A stretch of 38,708 nt of DNA from a virus, in IMG/VR virus record IMGVR_UViG_3300031951_000483, positions 1-38,708 of that record. One strand, 5' to 3'. Made by a program: the position numbers and the translations under genes. Below are positions 1 to 9,107 of this stretch, one piece after another (within the stretch, counting starts at the first letter, position 1; the number at the start of each line of letters is the position of its first letter). The notes beneath the pieces are model-generated. The model saw only the letters and a list, made by a program, of their open reading frames with translations. It ran no database searches and was not told the origin of the DNA.

Positions 1-3000
1 AGTTAATATTGCAGTCAAACCTCTAGTGTACATATCACTACTATTAATTAAATATCCTTTAGCATCATCAAAGGATTGAACTTTATCAACATAACTACCC
101 AACAACTCACTTAAATTACCACCACCATCTAGTAAAGCAGAGTTAATAGCTTTACTCAAAGCTCTATCTTGCAATATAAACTGAGGAATACTACCAAAGA
201 TGTTATCAGCAGAAGCAATACCTTTATCTCCTGCAATAGTTCTTTGCATTTCTAATACTCTTAAGTAAGTACCAAATTCACCTTTAAGAGCTGATTTCTT
301 ATAATTGCTAATAGCTTCTGGATTAATAATATGTTTACCTTTAGCATCTCTTAAACCATCTGTATTAGTAATATCATATCCAAATTGACTGACTAAAGCG
401 GCGGCTAACATCTTATTAGCCAATACATCATTATCCTGTTTAATTAACATTTTAGCCATACTTTCATTACCAACCTTAGTTGTTAGTAATGCAGAACCAT
501 GACCTACAAAGAAACCACTCTTTAAGTTATTAGGGTTAATCAATCCATATACATCTGATAAAGATACATTCATTTTATTAAATGAACTAACGCCAACACC
601 ACTATTCTTTCCTGTGTGAGATATACCTTCTTTAAAGCTATCAAACAACTTACTAAATTGACCACCATCAATAAAAGCACCTACACCTTTAAACAATGTA
701 CTAGCAGCCGTACCTTCTTGTCTTCTACCTGAACCAGTTTGAAGTATATTCATAACACTTACTTCAAATACTAACTCATTAGTAACACTACTACCGCCTT
801 CCCTCTTCTTAGCTGTTAGTATATATTGAACTGAATCTTCTCCAGGTCTATTACTAGTAGATCTTTGTTTAACAGACGCAACAGGCTTGCCCAGTAGACT
901 AAAGTTTTCTATTTGACCTAATAAATAATCACTAGAGCCACTACCTCCAACATAAGTATTACCAGCAGTTCCATCATTTAAGCTCATTCCAGCTTTAACT
1001 TGAACCACCTTATTAACATTCTTATCATATATAAACATATCTCCTTCTTTAACAACAAAACCATCCTTAGCCATCATATTTCCATCTATATCTATTTGAC
1101 CAACAAAGGTTCTGCTATCTAACATAGAAGCTTTAATACCAGTAGTTGTAGCTGTAGAAGGAGCAGCATAATGAGTTGTTCTAAATTTAGGATTGAGATA
1201 GAAATGATCACTGTAACCCCCATTTAGTTGTAGTATCATAAACTGTGGTTTATCTCTTCTACCTCCAACAACAGAGCCAATACTATTAGGAGAGAAGCTA
1301 TGACTAATCATCTTCATTCTAAACATATAATTTAGAGCTGAATCAACTTCACTCCTTTGTTCATCATTTATATCTACATCTTTAAAGACATCATATAATT
1401 CTTTTCTTTGTTCAATTACAAAGTTATAAGCACTTTCATTTAAAGCAGTTCTAACATCTGTATCATACATAGATGCCATACCCACTTCTTCTGCTGTTAG
1501 GTAATTAGATATAAACTTCTTAGCTTTATCATCATCTCCCAACAAACCAACTAACATACCTAAAGTCTTATTAGCCTCATCAATTTTAGTAGACTTAAAG
1601 GCCTTTAAAGTTCCACCACCTTTTAATATAGCAGCCGCTTCAGAGTTAATTTCATACATTAATCTACTACCCAAAGCATTTTTAATTCTTTGGTTAATTT
1701 GTGTTGGCTTATTAGGATCTAAGTTAAAGAGTATTCCTTTCCCTTTAATATTTAAGTTACTAAGTATCTGATCTGCCTCATCAGAAGTAAATCTTTTTAA
1801 TAGTCTTTCTTTGCTAACAAGATTACCAATACCAGTTCCTTCTAATATATCTAAGCTATTTCTATCAATTGGAAACTTATTTCTAACACCAAAGGCATTT
1901 AGTTGATATCCCTTCTTATTCTGAGTAGAAACACCTTCAGCAACACCACCAATATAGAATCTTTCATCTGCCCCATCAAATCCAAAGGTACTATAAACAC
2001 TTACATCTCTTGCAAATGTTCTAGCATAATTTAGTGTATCTAATAGACCGCCTTTAACAGACTCTCCCATATCTAACATAAATAAAGCTTGAGCATCAGT
2101 AGCATCTATACCATAACTAATAAGTTTACTAGCAGCAACACCAGCACCATAAGTGACCGCTTGATGGGCTTGTAAATAAGGATCAAATATAGTACTTGAT
2201 AACTCTCTCATTTGAGCATTAATATCACCTTCAGCATTATATCTACTATTAACTCTAAGTACATCTAATGCTAAGTCTTCAAAGCCTTGTTGACCCATTA
2301 ACTTGCTAATAGCATCTATTCTAGAATATACTTCACTGCCACTAGTAGCATCTCTCAAGCCTTGTATATGTTCTCTTAAACCTGATCTATCACTACTATT
2401 AACATCTATTCTTGCAAATGATCTAGTACTATCTAAATAGCCAACTCCTTTAGTTGCTAGTCTACTACTTAACTCAAAAGATAAGTTAATATGTTTTCCG
2501 CTAGCAAACAAATAGTCAGAGAAAGTATTACCATCTGCATATCTGCCAGTAGTACTATCCTCTAATAAATATCTATTAATACCTAAAACAGAAGCAGTAT
2601 AATCCAGCATTAAACTAGTACTACCTGCTTCATCTATACCAACCAACTTAGCTCTAGGATTACTAATAGTTTGTTTATAGGCCATCTCAGCAATCATGGT
2701 TGCAAAGATACTAGTAGTATTATCAATACTAGACATCTCTGCAGACTGTCCATCAGCTAATCTACCACCTTTATTATTACTATAATTCCAAACAATATCC
2801 TTACCACTAGTATTAGTAAAGTTACTGTTATAGATCAACTTACCTTCTTTTTGGAAGAATACAGGACCAGGTTGATTACCATCTCCTTGTAACATAGTAA
2901 CAGTATATGTAAGCCTACTAGAAGCTGTATTAAGACCAACTAAACCACTAGGATTAATACTTATTTCAAGCATATTAGGAGTACCAAATCTGTCATATTT

Positions 3001-5724
3001 TCTATTAACAGACATAGCCTCTCCTAAGCCTTTACTCATATTTTTAAGGCTAGCTTCTAATTTTAATAAGTCTCCAGTGTTAGCTTGTTTAGCCCAATAT
3101 GGCAAACCTTCAATAGATTGTAGTATTCCACTTTCAATTCTATTACCATAGTTCAATTGGTTGTAAGCCATAACAACAGCCTTACTAGCATCCTTCATTT
3201 CTGCTAGTTCTTCCTCATAATTTAGAGCAAACTCATTATTAAAACCAATACTTAGCTGCTGTATGTTTCTAGTATAATCATCATCTAATGTAAAGTCTCT
3301 TTCCTTTTCAAAGACATTTCTATTGATAAGTACAACACCCATTTCATCCGTTACAAATGGATCATTACCTCCTACTTCTAGATATCTACTATTAATGCCA
3401 ACACCCATATTAGACATAGATAAGTTAGCAGAACCCATGTAACTAGATATACCTTGATATCTACCTCCGCCTAAATTTCTCTTAGCTTCAAAAGCTTTAG
3501 CATGTTGTCTAGGAACATTAGCACCAGACATATTACCACTAGCAATAGCTAATATTTGATAAGCAGTATTACTACTTGTATCATTTATATTTAAAGCAGT
3601 ATTAATAGCAGCAACCTTTGCACCAAAACTAGAATCACCTTTAGTAACACCTTCTACAAAACCTTTAATAGACCCACCATAATCACTAACAAAAGCATTC
3701 TTAAGCCTTAAATTAATAAAGTCCCAAGTAGGCTCAATTACTTGACTTCTGTAGTTTTTAGGATCAACAACAATATTAGTAATACCCATAGCAACAAGAG
3801 TAAAGTTCTTTCTTTGTATACTCTTATACATGTCATATCTAATATCTTGTCTTGATTTAAAAGAAGGAGAATTATAATCAGACTCATTAAATCTGCCCAT
3901 TTCCCCCATTTCTTGATTATTCTTATTTATTGCATTAGTGTCATCTCTATATCCTCTACCTTGACCATTCATATCTAGATGATTAACATGTAATAAATAA
4001 GCTTGGTCTAAGACCATAGTCATGCTTAAATCACTTGTAAGTTTGCCTTGCAAGTTTTCCAAATTATTATCTTTAGCCTTTGATTCTCTTCCAGTTTCTT
4101 TATGCAAATAGTCAACTGTAGCTTTTAAAGCATACATAACATCTGTTGCATATTTAATATTAGACTGACTACTTCTAGTTACAGCTTGTTCTTTTTGAGC
4201 AGCCACAACTTGTTCATATAGTAAAGCAGATCTAGTTTTCTTACTAACAGTTGAATAAACATCTTGTTGTTCTATCTTAGTCTGCTCAATATATTCAGGG
4301 CTATAAGGAACAGCCTTATTATTTCTAACATTAACCAAAGTCTTATCAGAGTGAAACATGCCTAGCATTTCAAAGTTAGAACCAGCTTTAAAGACAGAAT
4401 CTCCTACAGGACTAGTTAAGTTAATACTACCTAACACAGCAGCTTGATCTGTGATATAAACCTTTCTGTGATGGGCAGGACCAGCTAATTGAATTGTAAA
4501 ATTACTGTTAACTTGGTCAATAATATTCTGTTCAATACCTTCTGCTTTTAGTTGTTTAGTAATAACTTCTTGTAGTTTTTGCATCTTAACTACTTCTAAG
4601 ATATTAGGACCAAAGATAGCTGCCCCAGTACCATCATCACTAGGAAGAGGAGTACCAACAGTCATATTAACTTTAAAGCCATAATTCTTATTAGTAATAA
4701 TTTCTCTATATATTTTACTAACAACAACATCACTAATAGCTTTATTTTGATATTGGAAGGTATCAATAGTAATACTACTATTAGCTGCTTCAAACATAGC
4801 TACAAAAGGTAAAATACCTGGTCTAGTTTGATACTTAATATCATGAATAATTCCTTCTGCCTTTTGCTGATAACTATTATTAATAGCAACATCAACACCT
4901 CTAACAGATCTAGTAGTTCTGCTAACATTACCTCCAACTAACTCATTAGTCATTGACTTACTTCTAATAAAAGCTAAATCACTAATAGTAGATCCAGTTC
5001 TTCTATTAATATTATTAAAAACATTATCATAGAAGCTTCTATCTTGTTCTGTAGGATCAGTTCCAGAAGCAATAGGCACTAAACCCGTACCAAACAAATC
5101 ACTATAAACCAATCTATCTAATGTCTCTTGTCCTCTAGACTCAATAGATTGTTTATCTGTCATTCTTAATTTATCAAATGCTCTAGCATAGTCAATAGAT
5201 TGATTCAAATAGTAATTATCAACCTTACTAGCATTATTACTACCAACATACATACCTCTTTGAGACAGAATACTACCAAATAAGTTTTCAAATACTAATT
5301 GACTAGCATAAGCCTTTGTTTCACTAGGATCTATTCTATAAGCCTCACCCATTAGAAACTTAAGGCTATTTCTACTATCTTTAAGACTATTTGCAATATT
5401 ACTATCAAACTCACTAAAAGTTCTACTGCTTACAGTTTGAGAGAGGCCTAAAACTAATCTATTATCAAAAGCACTACTTTTACCTGAACTAGTATCTACA
5501 GCAAAAATACCATTAGATATGTTATTAGACATATTTAATGCAGCATCCCAACTAGAACCAGAATAATTAAGTTCTTGAGTGAAGCCTTCTGAATTATACA
5601 AACTAAAGCTAACAGAGGTACCTAAAGCACTTCTACTACCTTGTTGTAAATTATTATGTAATCCACTAACAACTTCTCTTCTTGATTCTAAGTGATATTC
5701 TGTGTTTGAAAAATAACTAGACAT
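1..5724 (-). CDS. Giant PLD-superfamily (HKD motif) phage protein, C-terminus outside window
   Basis: The reading frame is open for 1908 codons from an ATG at 5724-5722 to the window edge. No other in-frame ATG lies between it and the upstream stop at 5827-5829. A PLD-type half-site is plain: H419-R-K421-V-Y-I-T-D426 fits HxKx4D, and G432-S-I-N435 follows. A helix-strand segment before it (about residues 285-330, reading FEAANSSITIDTFQYQ) is typical of the fold. A second half-site has H741-A-K743 and G764-S-A-N767, but K748 stands where Asp is expected. PLD-fold enzymes act on phosphodiester bonds in lipids or nucleic acids through paired HKD motifs, so the family assignment is good and the substrate unknown. 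No cysteine codon occurs in the 1908. The last 1100 or so residues match nothing I recognise. It is divergent from the tail chaperone gene, so a virion or ejected protein is a reasonable inference. A tape measure role is possible but unproven. Confidence 0.85.
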   Translation of the reverse strand, partial: MSSYFSNTEYHLESRREVVSGLHNNLQQGSRSALGTSVSFSLYNSEGFTQELNYSGSSWDAALNMSNNISNGIFAVDTSSGKSSAFDNRLVLGLSQTVSSRTFSEFDSNIANSLKDSRNSLKFLMGEAYRIDPSETKAYASQLVFENLFGSILSQRGMYVGSNNASKVDNYYLNQSIDYARAFDKLRMTDKQSIESRGQETLDRLVYSDLFGTGLVPIASGTDPTEQDRSFYDNVFNNINRRTGSTISDLAFIRSKSMTNELVGGNVSRTTRSVRGVDVAINNSYQQKAEGIIHDIKYQTRPGILPFVAMFEAANSSITIDTFQYQNKAISDVVVSKIYREIITNKNYGFKVNMTVGTPLPSDDGTGAAIFGPNILEVVKMQKLQEVITKQLKAEGIEQNIIDQVNSNFTIQLAGPAHHRKVYITDQAAVLGSINLTSPVGDSVFKAGSNFEMLGMFHSDKTLVNVRNNKAVPYSPEYIEQTKIEQQDVYSTVSKKTRSALLYEQVVAAQKEQAVTRSSQSNIKYATDVMYALKATVDYLHKETGRESKAKDNNLENLQGKLTSDLSMTMVLDQAYLLHVNHLDMNGQGRGYRDDTNAINKNNQEMGEMGRFNESDYNSPSFKSRQDIRYDMYKSIQRKNFTLVAMGITNIVVDPKNYRSQVIEPTWDFINLRLKNAFVSDYGGSIKGFVEGVTKGDSSFGAKVAAINTALNINDTSSNTAYQILAIASGNMSGANVPRQHAKAFEAKRNLGGGRYQGISSYMGSANLSMSNMGVGINSRYLEVGGNDPFVTDEMGVVLINRNVFEKERDFTLDDDYTRNIQQLSIGFNNEFALNYEEELAEMKDASKAVVMAYNQLNYGNRIESGILQSIEGLPYWAKQANTGDLLKLEASLKNMSKGLGEAMSVNRKYDRFGTPNMLEISINPSGLVGLNTASSRLTYTVTMLQGDGNQPGPVFFQKEGKLIYNSNFTNTSGKDIVWNYSNNKGGRLADGQSAEMSSIDNTTSIFATMIAEMAYKQTISNPRAKLVGIDEAGSTSLMLDYTASVLGINRYLLEDSTTGRYADGNTFSDYLFASGKHINLSFELSSRLATKGVGYLDSTRSFARIDVNSSDRSGLREHIQGLRDATSGSEVYSRIDAISKLMGQQGFEDLALDVLRVNSRYNAEGDINAQMRELSSTIFDPYLQAHQAVTYGAGVAASKLISYGIDATDAQALFMLDMGESVKGGLLDTLNYARTFARDVSVYSTFGFDGADERFYIGGVAEGVSTQNKKGYQLNAFGVRNKFPIDRNSLDILEGTGIGNLVSKERLLKRFTSDEADQILSNLNIKGKGILFNLDPNKPTQINQRIKNALGSRLMYEINSEAAAILKGGGTLKAFKSTKIDEANKTLGMLVGLLGDDDKAKKFISNYLTAEEVGMASMYDTDVRTALNESAYNFVIEQRKELYDVFKDVDINDEQRSEVDSALNYMFRMKMISHSFSPNSIGSVVGGRRDKPQFMILQLNGGYSDHFYLNPKFRTTHYAAPSTATTTGIKASMLDSRTFVGQIDIDGNMMAKDGFVVKEGDMFIYDKNVNKVVQVKAGMSLNDGTAGNTYVGGSGSSDYLLGQIENFSLLGKPVASVKQRSTSNRPGEDSVQYILTAKKREGGSSVTNELVFEVSVMNILQTGSGRRQEGTAASTLFKGVGAFIDGGQFSKLFDSFKEGISHTGKNSGVGVSSFNKMNVSLSDVYGLINPNNLKSGFFVGHGSALLTTKVGNESMAKMLIKQDNDVLANKMLAAALVSQFGYDITNTDGLRDAKGKHIINPEAISNYKKSALKGEFGTYLRVLEMQRTIAGDKGIASADNIFGSIPQFILQDRALSKAINSALLDGGGNLSELLGSYVDKVQSFDDAKGYLINSSDMYTRGLTAILT

Positions 5725-5729
5725 TAATT

Positions 5730-5743
5730 GTGCCCACTTTATA
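5730..5743. promoter_or_regulatory. Candidate promoter/operator motif GTGCCCACTTTATA
   Basis: This 14-mer lies in the 142-base divergent gap between the giant minus-strand gene and the chaperone gene. It differs at one base from a 14-mer at 15653-15666 in another divergent gap, and resembles 10951-10965 in a third. On the minus strand it reads TATAAAGTGGGCAC, which looks like a late-promoter TATAAA box 13 to 20 bases before the giant gene's ATG. Direction of action is not settled. The rest of the gap is A/T rich, with no other structure that I see. Confidence 0.4.
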
Positions 5744-5866
5744 ATATATATTTGATTAATAGTAATGTATATAGTAATATAATTACAGTTAATAAAATAA
5801 CTAAGTAAGCAGTTAATTATATTAGACTAAAAATTCCCAGACCAAACAATAAAACAACAAACACAT

Positions 5867-6277
5867 ATGTCACAAAAAGATACGGCTACCTCATTTCCTA
5901 TTACTCTACCATCTGGTAAAAAGATTGTTTTTGCCATTCCTACATTTAGAGATAGACAAGTAGCAATGAAAAGATTCAGACAGCAACAAAATGAAGCTGG
6001 CTTTATGCTAGAAGAACTATTAGCAGCTATGATGTTAGTAAGTGTAAATGGCAAACCAATGATGGCAGATTATGAATATGATGTAATTGATCAAATTTCA
6101 GATTGGGCCATGAGAGATCTTTCTTTCTATCTAGAAGTATTTGTAGCTATTGCCTTTACAGATGATGTAACAAAGCAAAGAGCACAAGCCAATGCTAAAG
6201 CTTTGATGGAGGGAAAGTCACAAACCTCAGTGGAACAACCTACTACTATCACCCCTGCTACAACGATCACCGCCTAA
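5867..6277 (+). CDS. Tail assembly chaperone, gpG-like short form
   Basis: The 136-residue product has the look of phage tail assembly chaperones. An N-terminal ITLPSGKKI strand is followed by helices containing LEELLAAMMLVSVNGKPM and a conserved-looking RDLSFYLEVFVAIAFTDD block. The C-terminus is a low-complexity Thr/Pro tail. Such proteins bind the tape measure during tail assembly and are absent from the finished virion. The identification rests mainly on the next feature: a canonical -1 slippery site near the 3' end that opens into a long downstream frame, as in lambda G/GT. The start ATG follows an A/C-rich leader with no Shine-Dalgarno sequence. Its position directly before the portal gene is unusual, because these genes normally sit beside the tape measure gene. 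Some T4-type hub chaperones begin with a similar LPSGKKI strand and are an alternative. Confidence 0.7.
   Translation: MSQKDTATSFPITLPSGKKIVFAIPTFRDRQVAMKRFRQQQNEAGFMLEELLAAMMLVSVNGKPMMADYEYDVIDQISDWAMRDLSFYLEVFVAIAFTDDVTKQRAQANAKALMEGKSQTSVEQPTTITPATTITA
6211..6217 (+). promoter_or_regulatory. Programmed -1 ribosomal frameshift site GGGAAAG
   Basis: The heptamer is in register as G-GGA-AAG in the chaperone frame, the same slippery sequence used by phage lambda G/GT. After slipping back one base, translation continues at GTC (6217). That -1 frame is open from 6199 to the stop at 6694-6696. The fusion would contain chaperone residues 1-117 plus 159 more, 276 residues in total. I did not find an obvious strong stem-loop or pseudoknot just downstream. 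Confidence 0.8.
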
Positions 6278-6336
6278 TAAGCTTTAACCAACAACTAGCT
6301 TATGTCTTTAAAACAAAAACTGTATTAAAACAGAAC

Positions 6337-6696
6337 ATGACTTCTCAGGATTTAAACTATCCTGAGAAGTATTATAGAGACATACAATTATCAGAAGAGT
6401 TTGTATATCTCAGAGAAAACTTCTTTGAAAAGCTAGCTGAAAACTTTAGAAAGGCTTTTAACTTAGATAATTACATACAAATATGTCAAACTGTTAATAT
6501 AGCATATGGACACGATTGGCTAGATCTTGATGAGGTAGAGAGAAGAGCTTTTGAAATATCAGTTAATGAAATAAATATTGAAAGACATAAAGCAAATCAA
6601 CAGGAGAAGGAAGATTTAAAGAAACAATTTGAAGCTTCTAAACCTCATAGATCTAGCTTCAGTGATATATCCATGCCTAGTTTAAAAATGACATAA
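6337..6696 (+). CDS. T-like extension of the frameshifted tail assembly chaperone (gpGT)
   Basis: This frame begins with an internal ATG, but is open back to 6199, inside the chaperone gene, and is reached by the -1 shift at 6211-6217. The region before the ATG (6217-6336) reads as plausible protein, including the stretch RLISFNQQLAYVFK. The ATG itself has no ribosome binding site within 15 bases. I therefore read it as the C-terminal domain of a gpGT-type fusion rather than a separate gene. The domain is helical and charged, with a motif IAYGHDWLDLDEVERRAFE and a Lys/Glu-rich end (about residues 88-105 of this piece). In lambda the T domain joins the tape measure-chaperone complex to tail tube subunits. 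The portal ATG follows the stop after one base, so the genes are coupled. Independent translation from 6337 is possible but less likely. Confidence 0.7.
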   Translation: MTSQDLNYPEKYYRDIQLSEEFVYLRENFFEKLAENFRKAFNLDNYIQICQTVNIAYGHDWLDLDEVERRAFEISVNEINIERHKANQQEKEDLKKQFEASKPHRSSFSDISMPSLKMT

Positions 6697-6697
6697 A

Positions 6698-8125
6698 ATG
6701 ATAAAAGCAAAAACAGAGACACCTAAAAAGGAACAACAAGTTAGTAATGGAGAGATTAATATAAACAAGTTTAATACTAATCCTCCATTACTAGTATTAG
6801 GAGATAACAAACTAAGACCTAATACTTATAAACAATTAGGAAGAGCCACATCTTTTGTTAGTAATGGTGATTCTTTATATGTCAACACAGGACCACATCC
6901 TTATCAACTAGCAGTATGGGATTATGTAAGAAAAAGAGAGCCTATTATATCTGATGGTTTAGATAAGATGGTTCTTTCTGTGTTGGCAAAGATAGGTTCT
7001 TACAATCATCCAAACCCAGACATAAAAGCATTTGTTAGGGCAAACCTAAACAATAGAGTCAGAACTTGGATTGAGAACATTACATATTCAATGTTATGGT
7101 CTGGTAAATCAGTATCTGAAATTGTATGGGAAAAGAGATATCAAGGAGAGGTAAGACAGCTATGGATACAAGATCTTATTAATTATCATACGTCTCAGAT
7201 AATACTTAGACTCAATAATTTTGGCTCTTTAACTCATGGTGAAAAGGTACTAAATAGTCAGTTTAATACAGGTGTTTGGGTTCCTAGACCTATATTAACA
7301 GAAGATAGTAAAGCATATAAAGTAAGTAGAGATTGTACTGGATCACACATAAGATTAGCTCAAGACAAGCTAATTATGGTTACATATAAAAGTGAAGGTA
7401 ACAATCCACATGGTACACCAGCTATTTATGCAGCAGTAGACTTTTCATTATACAAAGAAGCCTTTAGAGATATGTATTCCATTGCTCTTGATAGATATGG
7501 AACACCTCTAATGTATTTTATTGTTCCAGCAACTCAAACAACAGAAGATGTTGAAGAACAAGATGGAACAATTAGAAAGAAAATGTTTAGAGAAGCTCTA
7601 CAAGAAGAAGTTCAAGGATTAAGTAGTGGTTCTGTTCTTATACTTGAAAGACAAGGAAATAAAGACGCACCAGAACCTAAAGTAGCGGCACTTACAACTG
7701 GAAATAACTTTGGTGATTCTTTTGTAAATGCTATTAATTTATGTGACCAAAACATGTTAAATGCTTTAGGTATTCCTAACTTAATTATTAGAGATGAAGG
7801 AAGAGGTTTAGGCTCTGGTGGATCTGCAGAAAGGCAGTTAGAAATATTTGATATGGCTATAACTCAAATAGCTATTAAGGTATCTCAAGCAATAATTGAA
7901 CAATTAGTAAAACCTCTTATTCAGTACAACTTTAGTACAATGTTAGTGCCTAGTGCACAAGATGGAGGTTATTTTACAATCAAGCCTATGAGATATGTAG
8001 ATTACAAAGTAATAGCAGACAGTGCTAAAACATTAACAGAGGCTGGTATTATAAATCCTATTATCAATGAAAAAGATAGAAGACATTTTAGAAACCTATT
8101 AGCAATACCAGACGAGGAAGAATAA
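6698..8125 (+). CDS. Portal protein (Mu gp29/DUF935-like)
   Basis: The portal forms the twelve-subunit ring at one head vertex through which DNA is packaged and ejected, and to which the tail joins. The 475-residue length fits the compact portals of Mu-like phages. Family-like features are VWDYVRKREPIISDGLDKM near residue 72, the wing/stem block NPHGTPAI (about 235) leading into FSLYKEAFRDMYSIALDRYGTP (to about 268), and the late helix GGSAERQLEIFDMAITQIA. That helix is followed by a long polar segment ending in an acidic tail (PDEEE). A protease/scaffold and an MCP are encoded 2.9 kb downstream, the expected neighbours, but a minus-strand island separates them. The gene starts one base after the chaperone stop and ends directly against the next ATG. 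No terminase gene is in the window. Confidence 0.85.
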   Translation: MIKAKTETPKKEQQVSNGEININKFNTNPPLLVLGDNKLRPNTYKQLGRATSFVSNGDSLYVNTGPHPYQLAVWDYVRKREPIISDGLDKMVLSVLAKIGSYNHPNPDIKAFVRANLNNRVRTWIENITYSMLWSGKSVSEIVWEKRYQGEVRQLWIQDLINYHTSQIILRLNNFGSLTHGEKVLNSQFNTGVWVPRPILTEDSKAYKVSRDCTGSHIRLAQDKLIMVTYKSEGNNPHGTPAIYAAVDFSLYKEAFRDMYSIALDRYGTPLMYFIVPATQTTEDVEEQDGTIRKKMFREALQEEVQGLSSGSVLILERQGNKDAPEPKVAALTTGNNFGDSFVNAINLCDQNMLNALGIPNLIIRDEGRGLGSGGSAERQLEIFDMAITQIAIKVSQAIIEQLVKPLIQYNFSTMLVPSAQDGGYFTIKPMRYVDYKVIADSAKTLTEAGIINPIINEKDRRHFRNLLAIPDEEE

Positions 8126-8650
8126 ATGGCATCAGCTCATACAGATATATTACCAGCAGATAATCACACTCCTTATAGATGGATATTTGCCAATGCAACT
8201 GAAAGATTATCTTATATTCCAGTTACAGCCGACTTATATAAAAAAGCTTTACAATTAGACAATGAAAAAGAGTATACCCTTATATCATTATCACCTATTA
8301 GATGGAAAGAATTTGGAGCAGCAAACTCTATCCCAACTACTACTGTAGCCAGACTAAATCCTAGTCCAGTAGTAAATGTAGTTGAGGGACTTTCAATTGA
8401 TCCAAACTACTCTTGTTTAACTCTTACATGTGTGGCTGATATAACTCTTATATCGACTCCAAATATAAGAGCAGCTACTAACAATGCACAAGAACTAACA
8501 CTAGTTAATATTGGTAACTTTGATATTACATTTCAATCTGAACTTGCTTTGACAGGCTCTCAAGTTGCTGAAGATTTTACACTATCACCTACTAATAGGA
8601 TTGCAAAGTTAATCTTTATAAAAGGATTAGATAAATGGTATAAGTACTAA
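8126..8650 (+). CDS. Small virion protein with fibre-type domains
   Basis: The 174-residue protein begins with a segment (YRWIFANATERLSYIPVTAD, then LYKKALQLDNEKEYTLISLSPIRW) of a type common in phage fibre, neck and head-decoration proteins: an aromatic strand, then D-x-x-x-K-A-x-Q-x-D and a Trp. The second half is beta-rich with LTLTCVADITLIS, LTLVNIGNFDITF and a closing FIKGLDKWYKY, like the beta-sandwich tip domains of fibre proteins. Its exact role is unknown. It follows the portal with no gap and is the last gene before a strong terminator, so it is expressed as part of the chaperone-portal transcript. A head fibre, neck protein or adhesin are all possible. Confidence 0.5.
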   Translation: MASAHTDILPADNHTPYRWIFANATERLSYIPVTADLYKKALQLDNEKEYTLISLSPIRWKEFGAANSIPTTTVARLNPSPVVNVVEGLSIDPNYSCLTLTCVADITLISTPNIRAATNNAQELTLVNIGNFDITFQSELALTGSQVAEDFTLSPTNRIAKLIFIKGLDKWYKY

Positions 8651-8664
8651 TTAAATATAGTTTT

Positions 8665-8707
8665 AATAATAAAAAAGAGGCTGGTTAAATGCCTCTTTTT
8701 TATTATT
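8665..8707. terminator. Bidirectional intrinsic terminator
   Basis: A perfect 17-bp stem has arms 8665-8681 and 8691-8707, a 9-base loop, a GAGGC/GCCTC core and six-base A and U tracts. It ends the portal operon on the plus strand and the SWIM operon on the minus strand. The minus-strand stop codon lies just inside it (8706-8708). Confidence 0.9.
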
Positions 8708-9107
8708 AATTAGTAGTTTGATGAAGTAACTTTACTTGTTCCTTTCTAAATTCAAGCAACCAATTAGAAAAGAATACATGCTTACAAGGACCAAATCTAT
8801 CTGGACAGCTACATTGATTACCATTAACAAAGTATGTATCTCCTTCTCCATTACTAACAATAGATACACCTTCTACATTATTAACAACAACATAACCTTC
8901 CATAATTAATAAAGCTGCTATAGTATTTTCAATAATCTTACTAGCATTTTCAACTGGAGGAATTTTATGTCTTTTACCATTTACATGGTAGTACATAAAT
9001 CCTTTTTCATCTCCTTCAGTTTCAACAGAGATATCTTTAATAAATCTATTATTAATTAACTTAATAATGTAGTCATTATAAGTAACAAACATTAAAGAAT
9101 TTTTCAT
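8706..9107 (-). CDS. Small SWIM zinc-finger protein
   Basis: Near the C-terminus of this 133-residue protein is C99-S-C101-x6-C108-K-H110, an exact CxCx(n)CxH SWIM signature. The sequence around it (GNQCSCPDRFGPCKHVFFSN) is typical of the family. SWIM domains bind zinc and usually mediate protein or DNA contacts in recombination-linked proteins, MuDR-type transposases and SNF2 helicases. The remaining 98 residues are a small beta-rich domain (FMYYHVNGKRHKIPPVENAS) that I cannot place. The start overlaps the upstream stop as ATGA, so translation is coupled to the preceding gene. It is the last gene of a three-gene minus-strand operon. A stand-alone viral SWIM protein could act as an adaptor or regulator, but the sequence does not say which. 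Confidence 0.75.
   Translation of the reverse strand: MKNSLMFVTYNDYIIKLINNRFIKDISVETEGDEKGFMYYHVNGKRHKIPPVENASKIIENTIAALLIMEGYVVVNNVEGVSIVSNGEGDTYFVNGNQCSCPDRFGPCKHVFFSNWLLEFRKEQVKLLHQTTN

Noticed and set aside
5827-6054. Minus-strand 75-residue frame opposite the chaperone gene
   Set aside because: It is fully antisense to a convincing gene, with low-complexity Ser/Cys/Phe composition and no motif.
6337-6696. Independent gene starting at the 6337 ATG
   Set aside because: There is no ribosome site, and the frame is open upstream to a canonical -1 slippery heptamer. It is listed as a fusion extension instead.
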